DNA of 7,243 nt from Fen-1258 sp027348115 (GTDB lineage: Bacteria > Bacteroidota > Ignavibacteria > Ignavibacteriales > Melioribacteraceae). The stretch is from NCBI GenBank assembly GCA_027348115.1, contig DAIEQA010000007.1, forward strand, positions 1 to 7,243, given 5' to 3'. Positions 1-5,386 of the stretch are shown piece by piece (positions within the stretch are counted from its first letter, which is position 1; every line of letters starts with the position of its first letter). A program made the position numbers and the translations under genes. The notes beneath the pieces were generated by a model. It did no database searches, was not told the origin of the DNA, and saw nothing but the letters and a program-made list of their open reading frames with translations.

Positions 1-36
1 CGCATCATGACTCACGACGCGTTAAGGTTTGTATAA
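1..36 (+). CDS. Possible 3' tail of an upstream gene (candidate CoA-acylating aldehyde dehydrogenase C-terminus)
   Basis: Frame 1 reads RIMTHDALRFV and stops at TAA 34-36, 30 nt before the shell gene. The short tail resembles, from memory, the C-terminus of PduP/EutE-type CoA-acylating aldehyde dehydrogenases, which often end in an arginine-rich stretch followed by something like VDAFRIV. The DALRFV ending would align without gaps. Such an enzyme is expected in a PVM-type BMC locus, where it would convert lactaldehyde to lactoyl-CoA. Eleven residues are too few to identify a family. A second frame is also open here (positions 3-65, rich in basic residues), so even the reading frame is uncertain. 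This is a suggestion only. Confidence 0.3.
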   Translation, partial: RIMTHDALRFV

Positions 37-52
37 AAGTTGAAATCGAATT

Positions 53-58
53 AAGGAG
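53..58 (+). promoter_or_regulatory. Ribosome binding site of the BMC-H gene
   Basis: AAGGAG, a near-perfect Shine-Dalgarno sequence, ends 8 nt before the ATG at 67. It is the strongest ribosome binding site in the window. This fits the need for far more hexamer subunits than pentamer subunits, since the three following BMC-P genes have weak or no such sites. Confidence 0.75.
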
Positions 59-66
59 AAAATAAA

Positions 67-342
67 ATGGCGGTAAAAAATGCAATCGGAATTTTAGAGA
101 CAAAAGGATTTGCTCCCCTGGTGCTGGGCGCAGATGCCGCAGTTAAAGCTGCAAGTGTTGAACTGGTTGAGTGGCGGCAGGTGGGAAGCGGTTATGTTTC
201 TTTTGTAATTGAAGGAGATGTCGCCGCGGTTCGTTCCGCGATGGATGCCGGCGTAGATGCGGCTTCAAAGGTTGGAGAAGTTCTTTCGCAACTGGTTATT
301 CCAAGACCGGTGGACGAATTGGAAAATTCATTCAACCGGTAA
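67..342 (+). CDS. BMC-H microcompartment shell protein (hexamer-forming)
   Basis: Structural protein of the microcompartment shell. BMC-H proteins form flat hexamers that tile the facets, with a central pore for small metabolites. The 91 residues cover one complete single BMC domain (PF00936). Visible family features are the start AIGILETKGFAPLVLGADA (residues 6-24), the conserved lysine K27, the loop VGSG at 39-42 whose GSG normally lines the pore, and the IEGDVAAV...AMDAG helix (48-62) followed by VIPRP (77-81). The length is typical of a plain BMC-H with no extension or fusion and no iron-sulfur cysteine at the pore. The ATG is fixed by a strong AAGGAG 8 nt upstream. It heads the shell cluster, with the first BMC-P gene starting 4 nt after its stop. 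Family assignment is very secure; the locus type comes from the neighbours. Confidence 0.97.
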   Translation: MAVKNAIGILETKGFAPLVLGADAAVKAASVELVEWRQVGSGYVSFVIEGDVAAVRSAMDAGVDAASKVGEVLSQLVIPRPVDELENSFNR

Positions 343-346
343 AAAA

Positions 347-634
347 ATGATATTCGCAAAAGTTATAGGAACAATCGTTTCAACCCAGAAGGATCCGAAT
401 CTTCAAGGCAAGAAACTGCTGTTATGTAAGGAAGTAGATCACGAAGGTAAACCTTTAAAATCGTATCATGTTGCCGTCGACGCGGTTCAAGCCGGCGAAG
501 GAAGTTTTGTTCTTCTTTCATACGGCTCCGCTGCAAGAATGACGGATGAAACCAAGAACGCTCCTATCGATGCAGTTATAATGGCAATAATCGATGACAT
601 TCAAATTACGCATAAGATTAAGGCCGAAAAATGA
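347..634 (+). CDS. BMC-P (EutN/CcmL-like) pentameric vertex shell protein, canonical paralogue
   Basis: BMC-P proteins (PF03319) form truncated-pyramid pentamers that cap the vertices of the icosahedral shell. This 95-residue protein is the most canonical of the three here. It has the N-terminal AKVIGTIVSTQKDPNLQGKK (4-23), the LLLC strand, the GSAAR loop (60-64) corresponding to the usual GSSAR loop around the pentamer pore, and the closing APIDAVIMAIID segment (72-83). The frame is open further upstream, to an ATG at 257, but that longer start lies inside the BMC-H gene. It would add 30 residues unlike any BMC-P, while family members begin at the M-hydrophobic-AKV motif, so the ATG at 347 is chosen. 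It sits 4 nt after the BMC-H stop without a clear ribosome binding site, which suggests translational coupling. It overlaps the next gene by ATGA. Confidence 0.95.
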   Translation: MIFAKVIGTIVSTQKDPNLQGKKLLLCKEVDHEGKPLKSYHVAVDAVQAGEGSFVLLSYGSAARMTDETKNAPIDAVIMAIIDDIQITHKIKAEK

Positions 635-894
635 AGCTTGGAATCGTAATCGGCGTGGTGTGGGCATCAAGAAAAGTAAAAGAGATTGACGGATGCAGGA
701 TGTATATAGTTCAACCGGTTTTATCCGACGGCAGCTTTGCCGAGACGCCGCTTGTAGTTGCCGATCCCAAAAGATTAGCTGCCCCGGGCGATAAAGTTGT
801 CTTTGTTACAAACACAGACGCAACCCAGGCTTTTCCTAACGGTTACGCTCCCGTGAACGCGAGCATAGTTGAATTAGTCCACGAGATTTCATAA
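631..894 (+). CDS. BMC-P pentameric vertex shell protein, divergent paralogue 2
   Basis: Second EutN/CcmL-family gene, 87 residues. The family fold is recognisable from the start MKLGIVIGVVWASRKVKEIDG, then MYIVQPVLSDGSF (24-36), the VVAD strand (42-45), PGDKVVFV (52-59) and the final APVNASIVELV (73-83), which matches the APVDAVIVGIVD ending. The usual GSSAR pore loop is absent and replaced by NTDATQAFPNG (61-71). PVM-type loci, as I recall them, contain a BMC-P with a similar AEAAMPF-like loop, so this is probably a conserved paralogue and not a decayed copy. The start is fixed by the 4-nt ATGA overlap with the previous gene and an AAGG at about 620-623. The product is probably a vertex pentamer with a different pore. 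Confidence 0.92.
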   Translation: MKLGIVIGVVWASRKVKEIDGCRMYIVQPVLSDGSFAETPLVVADPKRLAAPGDKVVFVTNTDATQAFPNGYAPVNASIVELVHEIS

Positions 895-1178
895 TGTTTT
901 TGGCAAAGGTAATTAAAAAAGTTGTCTCGGTTGAAAAACACGACGCCTATTTTGGAAAGATTGTCTTTGTCGTTCAGCCGATTTTGCCGGACGGGACTTA
1001 TGACGGGAACGAATGGATAGCGATGGATTACGTTGGCGCCGGCATAGGAGATATTGTAGTTTGCGGAGGAGCCCCCGGCGTTGCAAAAACAGTTTTCAAT
1101 ATTGAATTGGCGCCGATCAGAACTCTTATAATGGCGATTGTAGACAAAATAGATTATCGGGAAATAGAAAAAAATTGA
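894..1178 (+). CDS. BMC-P pentameric vertex shell protein, divergent paralogue 3
   Basis: Third EutN/CcmL-family gene, 94 residues. It has FLAKVIKKVVSVEKHDAYFGK (2-22), VFVVQPILPDGTYDG (24-38), the conserved MDYVGAGIGDIVV (44-56), and the ending APIRTLIMAIVDKID (73-87). The VGAGIGD turn is textbook for the family, but the loop that follows reads CGGAPGVAKTVF (57-68) in place of GSSAR. The glycine-rich loop carries one cysteine, C57, near the expected pore. The start codon shares one base with the stop of the preceding gene (TAATG at 892-896), a typical re-initiation arrangement. It closes the shell cluster. A 115-nt gap follows before the enzyme genes. Confidence 0.94.
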   Translation: MFLAKVIKKVVSVEKHDAYFGKIVFVVQPILPDGTYDGNEWIAMDYVGAGIGDIVVCGGAPGVAKTVFNIELAPIRTLIMAIVDKIDYREIEKN

Positions 1179-1209
1179 AGTGTATTTAGTAAGAGTGGAA
1201 AATTTTAAT

Positions 1210-1244
1210 CCGGCTAGTTTGTCTTAGTGTTACTACAAAACCGG
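1210..1244 (+). other. Imperfect hairpin between the shell module and the enzyme module
   Basis: CCGG (1210-1213) can pair with CCGG (1241-1244), TTTGT (1218-1222) with ACAAA (1235-1239), and AGT (1226-1228) with ACT (1232-1234), around a GTT loop. The stem is interrupted by an asymmetric internal loop (CTAG against A) and a CTT bulge. No run of T follows, so it does not look like an intrinsic terminator. If real, it could be an mRNA processing or stabilising element separating shell and enzyme cistrons. The rest of the 1179-1293 gap is AT-rich and shows nothing else convincing. The pairing is seen by eye only; stability was not computed. Confidence 0.35.
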
Positions 1245-1293
1245 TATTTAGTTTGATCATGATTTAAAAGAATTAATATAAATCGGAGTTACA

Positions 1294-2085
1294 ATGCAAA
1301 ACGAGTGGGAATTAAAAAAGCAGATTGTTGAAATCGGAAAAAGAATTTGGACACGCGGCTATGTCGCTTCCAACGATGGAAACATAACCGTGCTTTTAAA
1401 CGAAAATGAATTGTTGACTACTCCTACCGGTGTTAGCAAAGGATTCATGACTACCGACATGATAATTAAATGCGACCGTAATGGAAAAGTAATATCCGGC
1501 AGCTCGAATTACCGTCCGTCGAGCGAAGTGAAAATGCATCTGGAAGTTTACAAAGAAAGGCCGGATATAAAATCTGTTGTTCATGCGCATCCGCCTTACG
1601 CAACAAGTTTTGCCGTTGCCGGAATTCCTTTGGACAAATGTGTTTTACCCGAAGCGATAATTGTTATCGGCGCTGTTCCGATTGCGCCTTACGGACTTCC
1701 TTCCACGATGGAAATCCCGGATAAGATTCGTCCGTTCATTAAAAACTCGGATGCAATCTTGCTCGAGAATCACGGCGCATTAACATTCGGAACTGATCTT
1801 CTAAACGCTTATCATAAAATGGAAACTCTTGAGCATACAGCCAACATTGTTTGGAAAGCAATCCAGCTCGGAAATCTGGGTGTATTATCCCAGCATGAAA
1901 GAGATCGGCTTATGGCGCTTCGCGGTAATTATAATTTGACCGGCCCGGTTACAATGTGCGACGCTACGCCGATGCCGAGTAATTCTCAAACTTACTCGGA
2001 GTCGAAACAATTGCCCAAAGGGATAAGTGAACAGACCATTCGCGAAATAACAGAGCAGGTAATGGCAAAATTAAAGAAGGGATGA
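1294..2085 (+). CDS. fucA: Class II aldolase, L-fuculose/L-rhamnulose-1-phosphate aldolase, BMC-associated
   Basis: Zinc-dependent class II aldolase (FucA/AraD family, PF00596) that cleaves L-fuculose-1-phosphate, and in PVM-type BMCs probably also L-rhamnulose-1-phosphate, to DHAP and L-lactaldehyde. Visible motifs are SNDGN (26-30) and TPTG (43-46) for phosphate binding, SSE (76-78) with E78 the likely catalytic acid/base, HAHPP (97-101) giving zinc ligands H97 and H99, and ENHGAL (158-163) giving the third ligand H160. At 263 residues it is about 45 longer than E. coli FucA (about 215). The extra C-terminus is a polar linker plus a short amphipathic helix, listed separately as a probable encapsulation peptide. 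GGAG at 1285-1288 supports the ATG. The stop overlaps the alternative upstream ATG of the acetate kinase gene. Whether fuculose, rhamnulose or both are substrates cannot be read from the sequence. The rhamnulokinase two genes downstream favours dual use. Confidence 0.93.
   Translation: MQNEWELKKQIVEIGKRIWTRGYVASNDGNITVLLNENELLTTPTGVSKGFMTTDMIIKCDRNGKVISGSSNYRPSSEVKMHLEVYKERPDIKSVVHAHPPYATSFAVAGIPLDKCVLPEAIIVIGAVPIAPYGLPSTMEIPDKIRPFIKNSDAILLENHGALTFGTDLLNAYHKMETLEHTANIVWKAIQLGNLGVLSQHERDRLMALRGNYNLTGPVTMCDATPMPSNSQTYSESKQLPKGISEQTIREITEQVMAKLKKG
2023..2082 (+). other. Candidate C-terminal encapsulation peptide of the aldolase
   Basis: Residues 244-263 read ISEQTIREITEQVMAKLKKG. Hydrophobic I249, I252, V256/M257 and L260 fall on one face at i+3/i+4 spacing, with charged and polar residues on the other. 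This is the amphipathic pattern of BMC cargo-targeting peptides. A linker of about 22 residues, rich in S, T, P, N and Q (about 222-243), separates it from the catalytic domain. FucA enzymes outside BMCs lack this tail. Encapsulation is inferred from pattern and context. Confidence 0.75.
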
Positions 2086-2111
2086 GCGTTACTAAAAATT
2101 CGAGAGACAAA

Positions 2112-3284
2112 ATGAAAATATTAATTGCCAACCCGGGAAGCACTTCGTACAAATGCAAACTTTATGATGTCAACGATATGAGCGTTCTCTACCAGGCAAG
2201 CGTTGAGAGAATCGGCGACAGGGAAGGGATCTATTCCTATAATTTTAAAGATGAGGAGAAAAAATCTGCAACGCTTCCCATCCCAGATTATTTTTTTGCT
2301 GTTAATCTTACGTTGGAAACGCTTAAAGAAAAATATTCTATTAATAATATTTCTGCCGTAGGGTTTAAAACCGTTCATGCCAAGGGAATTACCGGCTGTG
2401 TAGAACTTTCCGATGAAGTTATTAAGGCAATGGAAGATTACCGTTCTCTCGCGCCGGTTCACACAGATGTTTATGTAACGGCAATATCGGTTTTCAAAAA
2501 ATTGCTTGCTTCAACTCCGCTTGTCGGTTTGTTCGAAACCCATTTCCATAAAAATATTCCGCCTGAAGCTTTTATGTACGGAATTCCTTATGAGTATTAT
2601 GAAAAACACGGTGTAAGAAAATATGGATTTCACGGCGCATCACATCGTTACATCGGCATGCGGGCTAAAGAATTATTCAACGCGGATAAAGTAATCTCAT
2701 GTCATCTCGGCGGGAGCTCATCGGTGTGCGCAATTAAGAACGGCTGGTCGATTGATACGTCGATGGGAATGAGTCCGCAGAGCGGTTTGCTTAATGCAAA
2801 ACGCGTCGGCGACCTTGATCCGTATGCGCTGTTATACATTATGGAAAAAGAAAATCTTTCCGTGAGCGAGATTGGAAATATTTTAATGTCGAAGGGCGGG
2901 CTCTACGGCGTATCCGGAATTAAAAGCGGTGACTTTAGAGATATTGAAGAAGCGATGAACAAGGGAGATAAAAAAGCTAAACTCGCATTCGATACGTTCG
3001 CTTACTACGTGAAAAGATACATTGGCGAGTACCTTGCAATTTTAAATAATGCTGACTGTATTGTGTTTACCGCCGGCGCCGGACAAAACGGAATATTGCT
3101 GCGTAAAAAAATTTTGGAGAACATGGAAAATTTGGGAATTATACTTGACGACGTAAAAAACAATTCCAATCCAAATGAAGGTTTAATCTCAAGCGATGAT
3201 TCGAAAGTGAAAATTGCGATCATCCCGGCGAACGAAGAATATATTGTTGCTAATGAAGTACAAAATTTTTTGGAGAATAAATAA
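2112..3284 (+). CDS. ackA: Acetate/propionate kinase family protein, BMC-associated variant (probable lactoyl/acyl-phosphate kinase)
   Basis: ASKHA-fold acetokinase (PF00871) that would transfer phosphate from an acyl-phosphate, here plausibly lactoyl-phosphate, to ADP. From this start it has 390 residues: MKILIANPGSTSYKCKL with N7, LAPVH with H117, YGFHGASH (171-178), CHLGGSSS (197-204), DTSMGMSP (215-222), KRVGDLDP (230-237) with the conserved R231, the FTAGAGQNG glycine loop (319-327) and PANEEY (372-377). Several classical active-site residues differ: the HRVVHGG arginine is K86 (GFKTVHAKG), the FDTAFH aspartate is E142 (FETHFH), and the CHLGNGSS asparagine is glycine. I recall close planctomycete homologues with similar changes, so this looks like a defined subfamily. 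Classical family members begin directly at MKIL, so the ATG at 2112 (weak GAGAG upstream) is preferred. An in-frame ATG at 2082, overlapping the aldolase stop as ATGA, would add 10 residues and cannot be excluded. No encapsulation tail is visible. Confidence 0.88.
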   Translation: MKILIANPGSTSYKCKLYDVNDMSVLYQASVERIGDREGIYSYNFKDEEKKSATLPIPDYFFAVNLTLETLKEKYSINNISAVGFKTVHAKGITGCVELSDEVIKAMEDYRSLAPVHTDVYVTAISVFKKLLASTPLVGLFETHFHKNIPPEAFMYGIPYEYYEKHGVRKYGFHGASHRYIGMRAKELFNADKVISCHLGGSSSVCAIKNGWSIDTSMGMSPQSGLLNAKRVGDLDPYALLYIMEKENLSVSEIGNILMSKGGLYGVSGIKSGDFRDIEEAMNKGDKKAKLAFDTFAYYVKRYIGEYLAILNNADCIVFTAGAGQNGILLRKKILENMENLGIILDDVKNNSNPNEGLISSDDSKVKIAIIPANEEYIVANEVQNFLENK

Positions 3285-3316
3285 CTAATGGTTTTGATCT
3301 GAATGAGAAGAGTGTT

Positions 3317-4798
3317 ATGAAAACAGTGAAAAGATTTATCGGATTGGACCTTGGCGCCGAAAGCGGGCGATGTGTTGTTGCTACGATCGAGGATCATAAA
3401 ATTGTTTTGGATGAAGTTCATCGCTTTACTACTCACAACATGCAATACGACAAAGGATTCCACTGGGATATTCTTGCCATTAATAAAGAAATTATAGAAG
3501 GACTTATAAAAGCCCGCAAAGAATTCGGTGCTATGTTCGACGGCATAAGCGCCGATACGTGGGGTGTAGATTATGTTTTACTCGACGCCGAAGATAGAAT
3601 TCTTGGTTATCCGTATCATTACCGTGATAACAGAACCGATAATATGATGGAAGAGGCATTTAAAATTGTTTCCGAAAAATTAATCTACGGTAAGACGGGA
3701 ATTCAAGCGGCGCAGTACAATACAATATTTCAGCTTCTTTCCGAAAAAAAAAGAAAGTCGAGTTTATTCAATATTGCCGAAAGTATGCTGTTGATGCCGG
3801 ATTACATAAACTTTTTTTTGTCGGGAATTAAAAAAGCCGAGTTCACAATTGCCTCGACAACCAGTCTTGCAGATCCACACAAACGTGACTGGTCGTGGGA
3901 CCTGATTAACGCTTTCGGATTGCCGAAAAAAATTTTTCCGCAGATGGTTGAGCCCGGAACTAAGCTTGGAACAATTTCTCAGTGGCTTGCGGCAAAAACC
4001 GGCCTCTCTCCAAGCACGCCCATTATCGCGAGCACCGGCCACGATACCGCATCTGCCGTGGTTTCCATTCCTGCATCAACGGGAAGCTGGGCATTTTTAA
4101 GTTCCGGAACATGGTCGTTAATGGGCGTTGAATTGCCGAAACCTCTGCTTGGTAATGAATCAATGATATATAATTTTACCAACGAGGGCGGTGTCGGGGG
4201 AACAACCCGTTTTCTAAAAAATATAATCGGACTTTGGCCCATACAGGAATGCAAAAGATTTTGGTCCGAGAAAGGAAATGAATTTAGTTACGCTCAACTT
4301 GCCGATCTTGCCAAATCAGAAAACTTTGTAAGAAGTTGGGTCGATCTTAACGATTCAAGATTTTTAAAGGCGGGTGAAATGCCGGAAAAGATAAACGCCT
4401 ATCTAAAAGAAACCGGGCAGATGCTTAAAACCAATGTAGGATTTGTAATCGAAGTGGTTCTTGAAAGTCTTGCTTTCAGCTATCGAAAGACAATCAAACA
4501 AGTTGAAAAAGTTACCGGGAAAAAAATTGAAAAGCTTCATGCCGTAGGCGGCGGAATACAAAACGAACTTCTTTCGCAAATGACGGCTGACGCGATTGGA
4601 CGCGATGTTCTTGCCGGGCCAATAGAAGGAACAATTGTTGGTAATATCGGTGTACAGGCAATTGCAACGGGAACGGTTTCCAATCTTAAGGAGTGGCGCC
4701 GAATTGTTTCCAACTCGTTTGACTTAAAAACATATAATCCTGTGAACGCGACTTACTTTAATGACAACGAAAAAAATTTTGACGCCGTACTGAAATGA
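3317..4798 (+). CDS. rhaB: Rhamnulokinase (FGGY carbohydrate kinase)
   Basis: ATP-dependent FGGY-family kinase that phosphorylates L-rhamnulose to L-rhamnulose-1-phosphate, the substrate of the aldolase two genes upstream, in the cytosol. The 493 residues match the family length (E. coli RhaB is about 489). Visible motifs are the N-terminal phosphate loop GLDLGAESGR (9-18), DTWGVDYVLLD (80-90), YHYRDNRTD (100-108), TGHDTASAV (240-248) with D243 the likely catalytic base, SGTWSLMG (263-270), AVGGGIQNELLSQMTADAIG (409-428) in the ATP-binding domain, and AGP-EGTIVGNIGVQ (433-447). The SGTWSLMG and GGGIQN signatures point to rhamnulokinase over xylulo- or fuculokinase. No targeting extension is seen, so it probably acts outside the shell. 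It starts 32 nt after the acetate kinase stop, with a purine-rich GAGAAGAG at 3305-3312 as the likely ribosome binding site. It may also phosphorylate fuculose, since no separate fuculokinase is present in this window. Confidence 0.95.
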   Translation: MKTVKRFIGLDLGAESGRCVVATIEDHKIVLDEVHRFTTHNMQYDKGFHWDILAINKEIIEGLIKARKEFGAMFDGISADTWGVDYVLLDAEDRILGYPYHYRDNRTDNMMEEAFKIVSEKLIYGKTGIQAAQYNTIFQLLSEKKRKSSLFNIAESMLLMPDYINFFLSGIKKAEFTIASTTSLADPHKRDWSWDLINAFGLPKKIFPQMVEPGTKLGTISQWLAAKTGLSPSTPIIASTGHDTASAVVSIPASTGSWAFLSSGTWSLMGVELPKPLLGNESMIYNFTNEGGVGGTTRFLKNIIGLWPIQECKRFWSEKGNEFSYAQLADLAKSENFVRSWVDLNDSRFLKAGEMPEKINAYLKETGQMLKTNVGFVIEVVLESLAFSYRKTIKQVEKVTGKKIEKLHAVGGGIQNELLSQMTADAIGRDVLAGPIEGTIVGNIGVQAIATGTVSNLKEWRRIVSNSFDLKTYNPVNATYFNDNEKNFDAVLK

Positions 4799-4839
4799 TA
4801 TTTTTGTAATCAACAAAGTCTGTTTGAACGGAAAAGATT

Positions 4840-5382
4840 ATGAACGATAAAGCGAAGAAAGAGCTGATAGAACAATTTGTCAATAATGTGGAAACGGCGG
4901 CGGCTACTGTTGAAGTAATCCCCGCCAGTGCAAGCTTGCTTAATGAAGTATTACAAAAACAAATTGCCGATGATAAGTTTGTTCTCTTTGCGCCGCCGAA
5001 TGATCTGAACCCCGATCTTTTTAAAGAATTTATTTTAAATGAAAAAGTTGTTTCCATTCCGAGCAAATACCAGTTGAAATTTACAAAGACCAGCGTAACG
5101 GATGCTTTTTGCGGTATCGCTAGTACCGGCTCGGTATGTGTTTCGATAGCTCAAAATTTAACAAGCGCAGTAAGTATGCTTACTCAAAAACATATTGTTG
5201 TCTTGAACGGTAGTTCCATAGTGCCCAGACCAAGAAATGTTTTTTCTGAACATTACCTGGATGGAAAAGGATTAAAGAGAAGCTTTACATATATCACGGG
5301 CCCAAGCGCAACTGCCGATATGGGTCCACTCGTACGCGGCGTTCACGGTCCGGGTAAACTCCATATTATTGTTTTGGAATAA
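4840..5382 (+). CDS. lutC: LutC-like LUD-domain protein (lactate utilisation)
   Basis: LUD-domain (PF02589, formerly DUF162) protein of the LutC/YkgG type. LutC belongs to the LutABC complex that oxidises L-lactate to pyruvate with iron-sulfur proteins; its own biochemical role is not well defined. At 180 residues it is at the short end of the family. The C-terminal signature is clear: ITGPSATADMG followed by VRGVHGPGKLHIIVLE, matching the GPSxTADIE...GVHGPxxLHxxLL pattern. The middle is less typical, with CGIASTGSVCVSIAQN (about 90-105) where the usual core reads ADTGT(I/L)V. There are no cysteine clusters, as expected for LutC. The ATG follows the rhamnulokinase stop by 41 nt, with GGA at 4830-4832 as a weak ribosome binding site. 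The LutB-like gene starts 4 nt after the stop, the usual pairing of these two families. Its presence in a BMC operon suggests that lactate formed from lactaldehyde is oxidised further. Confidence 0.88.
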   Translation: MNDKAKKELIEQFVNNVETAAATVEVIPASASLLNEVLQKQIADDKFVLFAPPNDLNPDLFKEFILNEKVVSIPSKYQLKFTKTSVTDAFCGIASTGSVCVSIAQNLTSAVSMLTQKHIVVLNGSSIVPRPRNVFSEHYLDGKGLKRSFTYITGPSATADMGPLVRGVHGPGKLHIIVLE

Positions 5383-5386
5383 CAAC

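Noticed and set aside
257..346. Longer N-terminus for the first BMC-P protein from the ATG at 257
   Set aside because: It would lie wholly inside the BMC-H gene in another frame and encode 30 residues unrelated to BMC-P. The family begins at the ATG at 347.
67..1178. Carboxysome or ethanolamine/propanediol (Eut/Pdu) microcompartment
   Set aside because: There is no RuBisCO, carbonic anhydrase, ammonia lyase or diol dehydratase gene in the window. The class II aldolase plus rhamnulokinase is the signature of the fucose/rhamnose type.
1210..1244. Intrinsic transcription terminator after the shell genes
   Set aside because: The stem is broken by an internal loop and a bulge, and no T-run follows. 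The genes downstream belong to the same pathway.
1253..1282. Promoter-like TTGATC ... TATAAA, 18 nt apart, before the aldolase gene
   Set aside because: A transcript from it would start around 1289, leaving the GGAG ribosome binding site (1285-1288) out of the mRNA. The region is AT-rich enough to give such matches by chance.
3005..3463. 152-codon open frame on the minus strand
   Set aside because: It lies antisense across the end of the acetate kinase gene and the start of the rhamnulokinase gene, both strongly supported. The protein shows no family motif. The other minus-strand frames are rejected for the same reason.
3744..3819. Runs of nine A (3744-3752) and eight T (3812-3819) in rhaB as possible phase-variation or frameshift sites
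   Set aside because: The reading frame is intact through both and matches the family on either side. Such runs are common in AT-rich genes, and a switch would serve no evident purpose in a catabolic kinase.
4799..4839. Small alternative hairpins (TTTGT/ACAAA and CAAA/TTTG) before lutC
   Set aside because: The stems are only 4-5 A/T-rich pairs in a 41-nt gap, too weak to claim a regulatory element.
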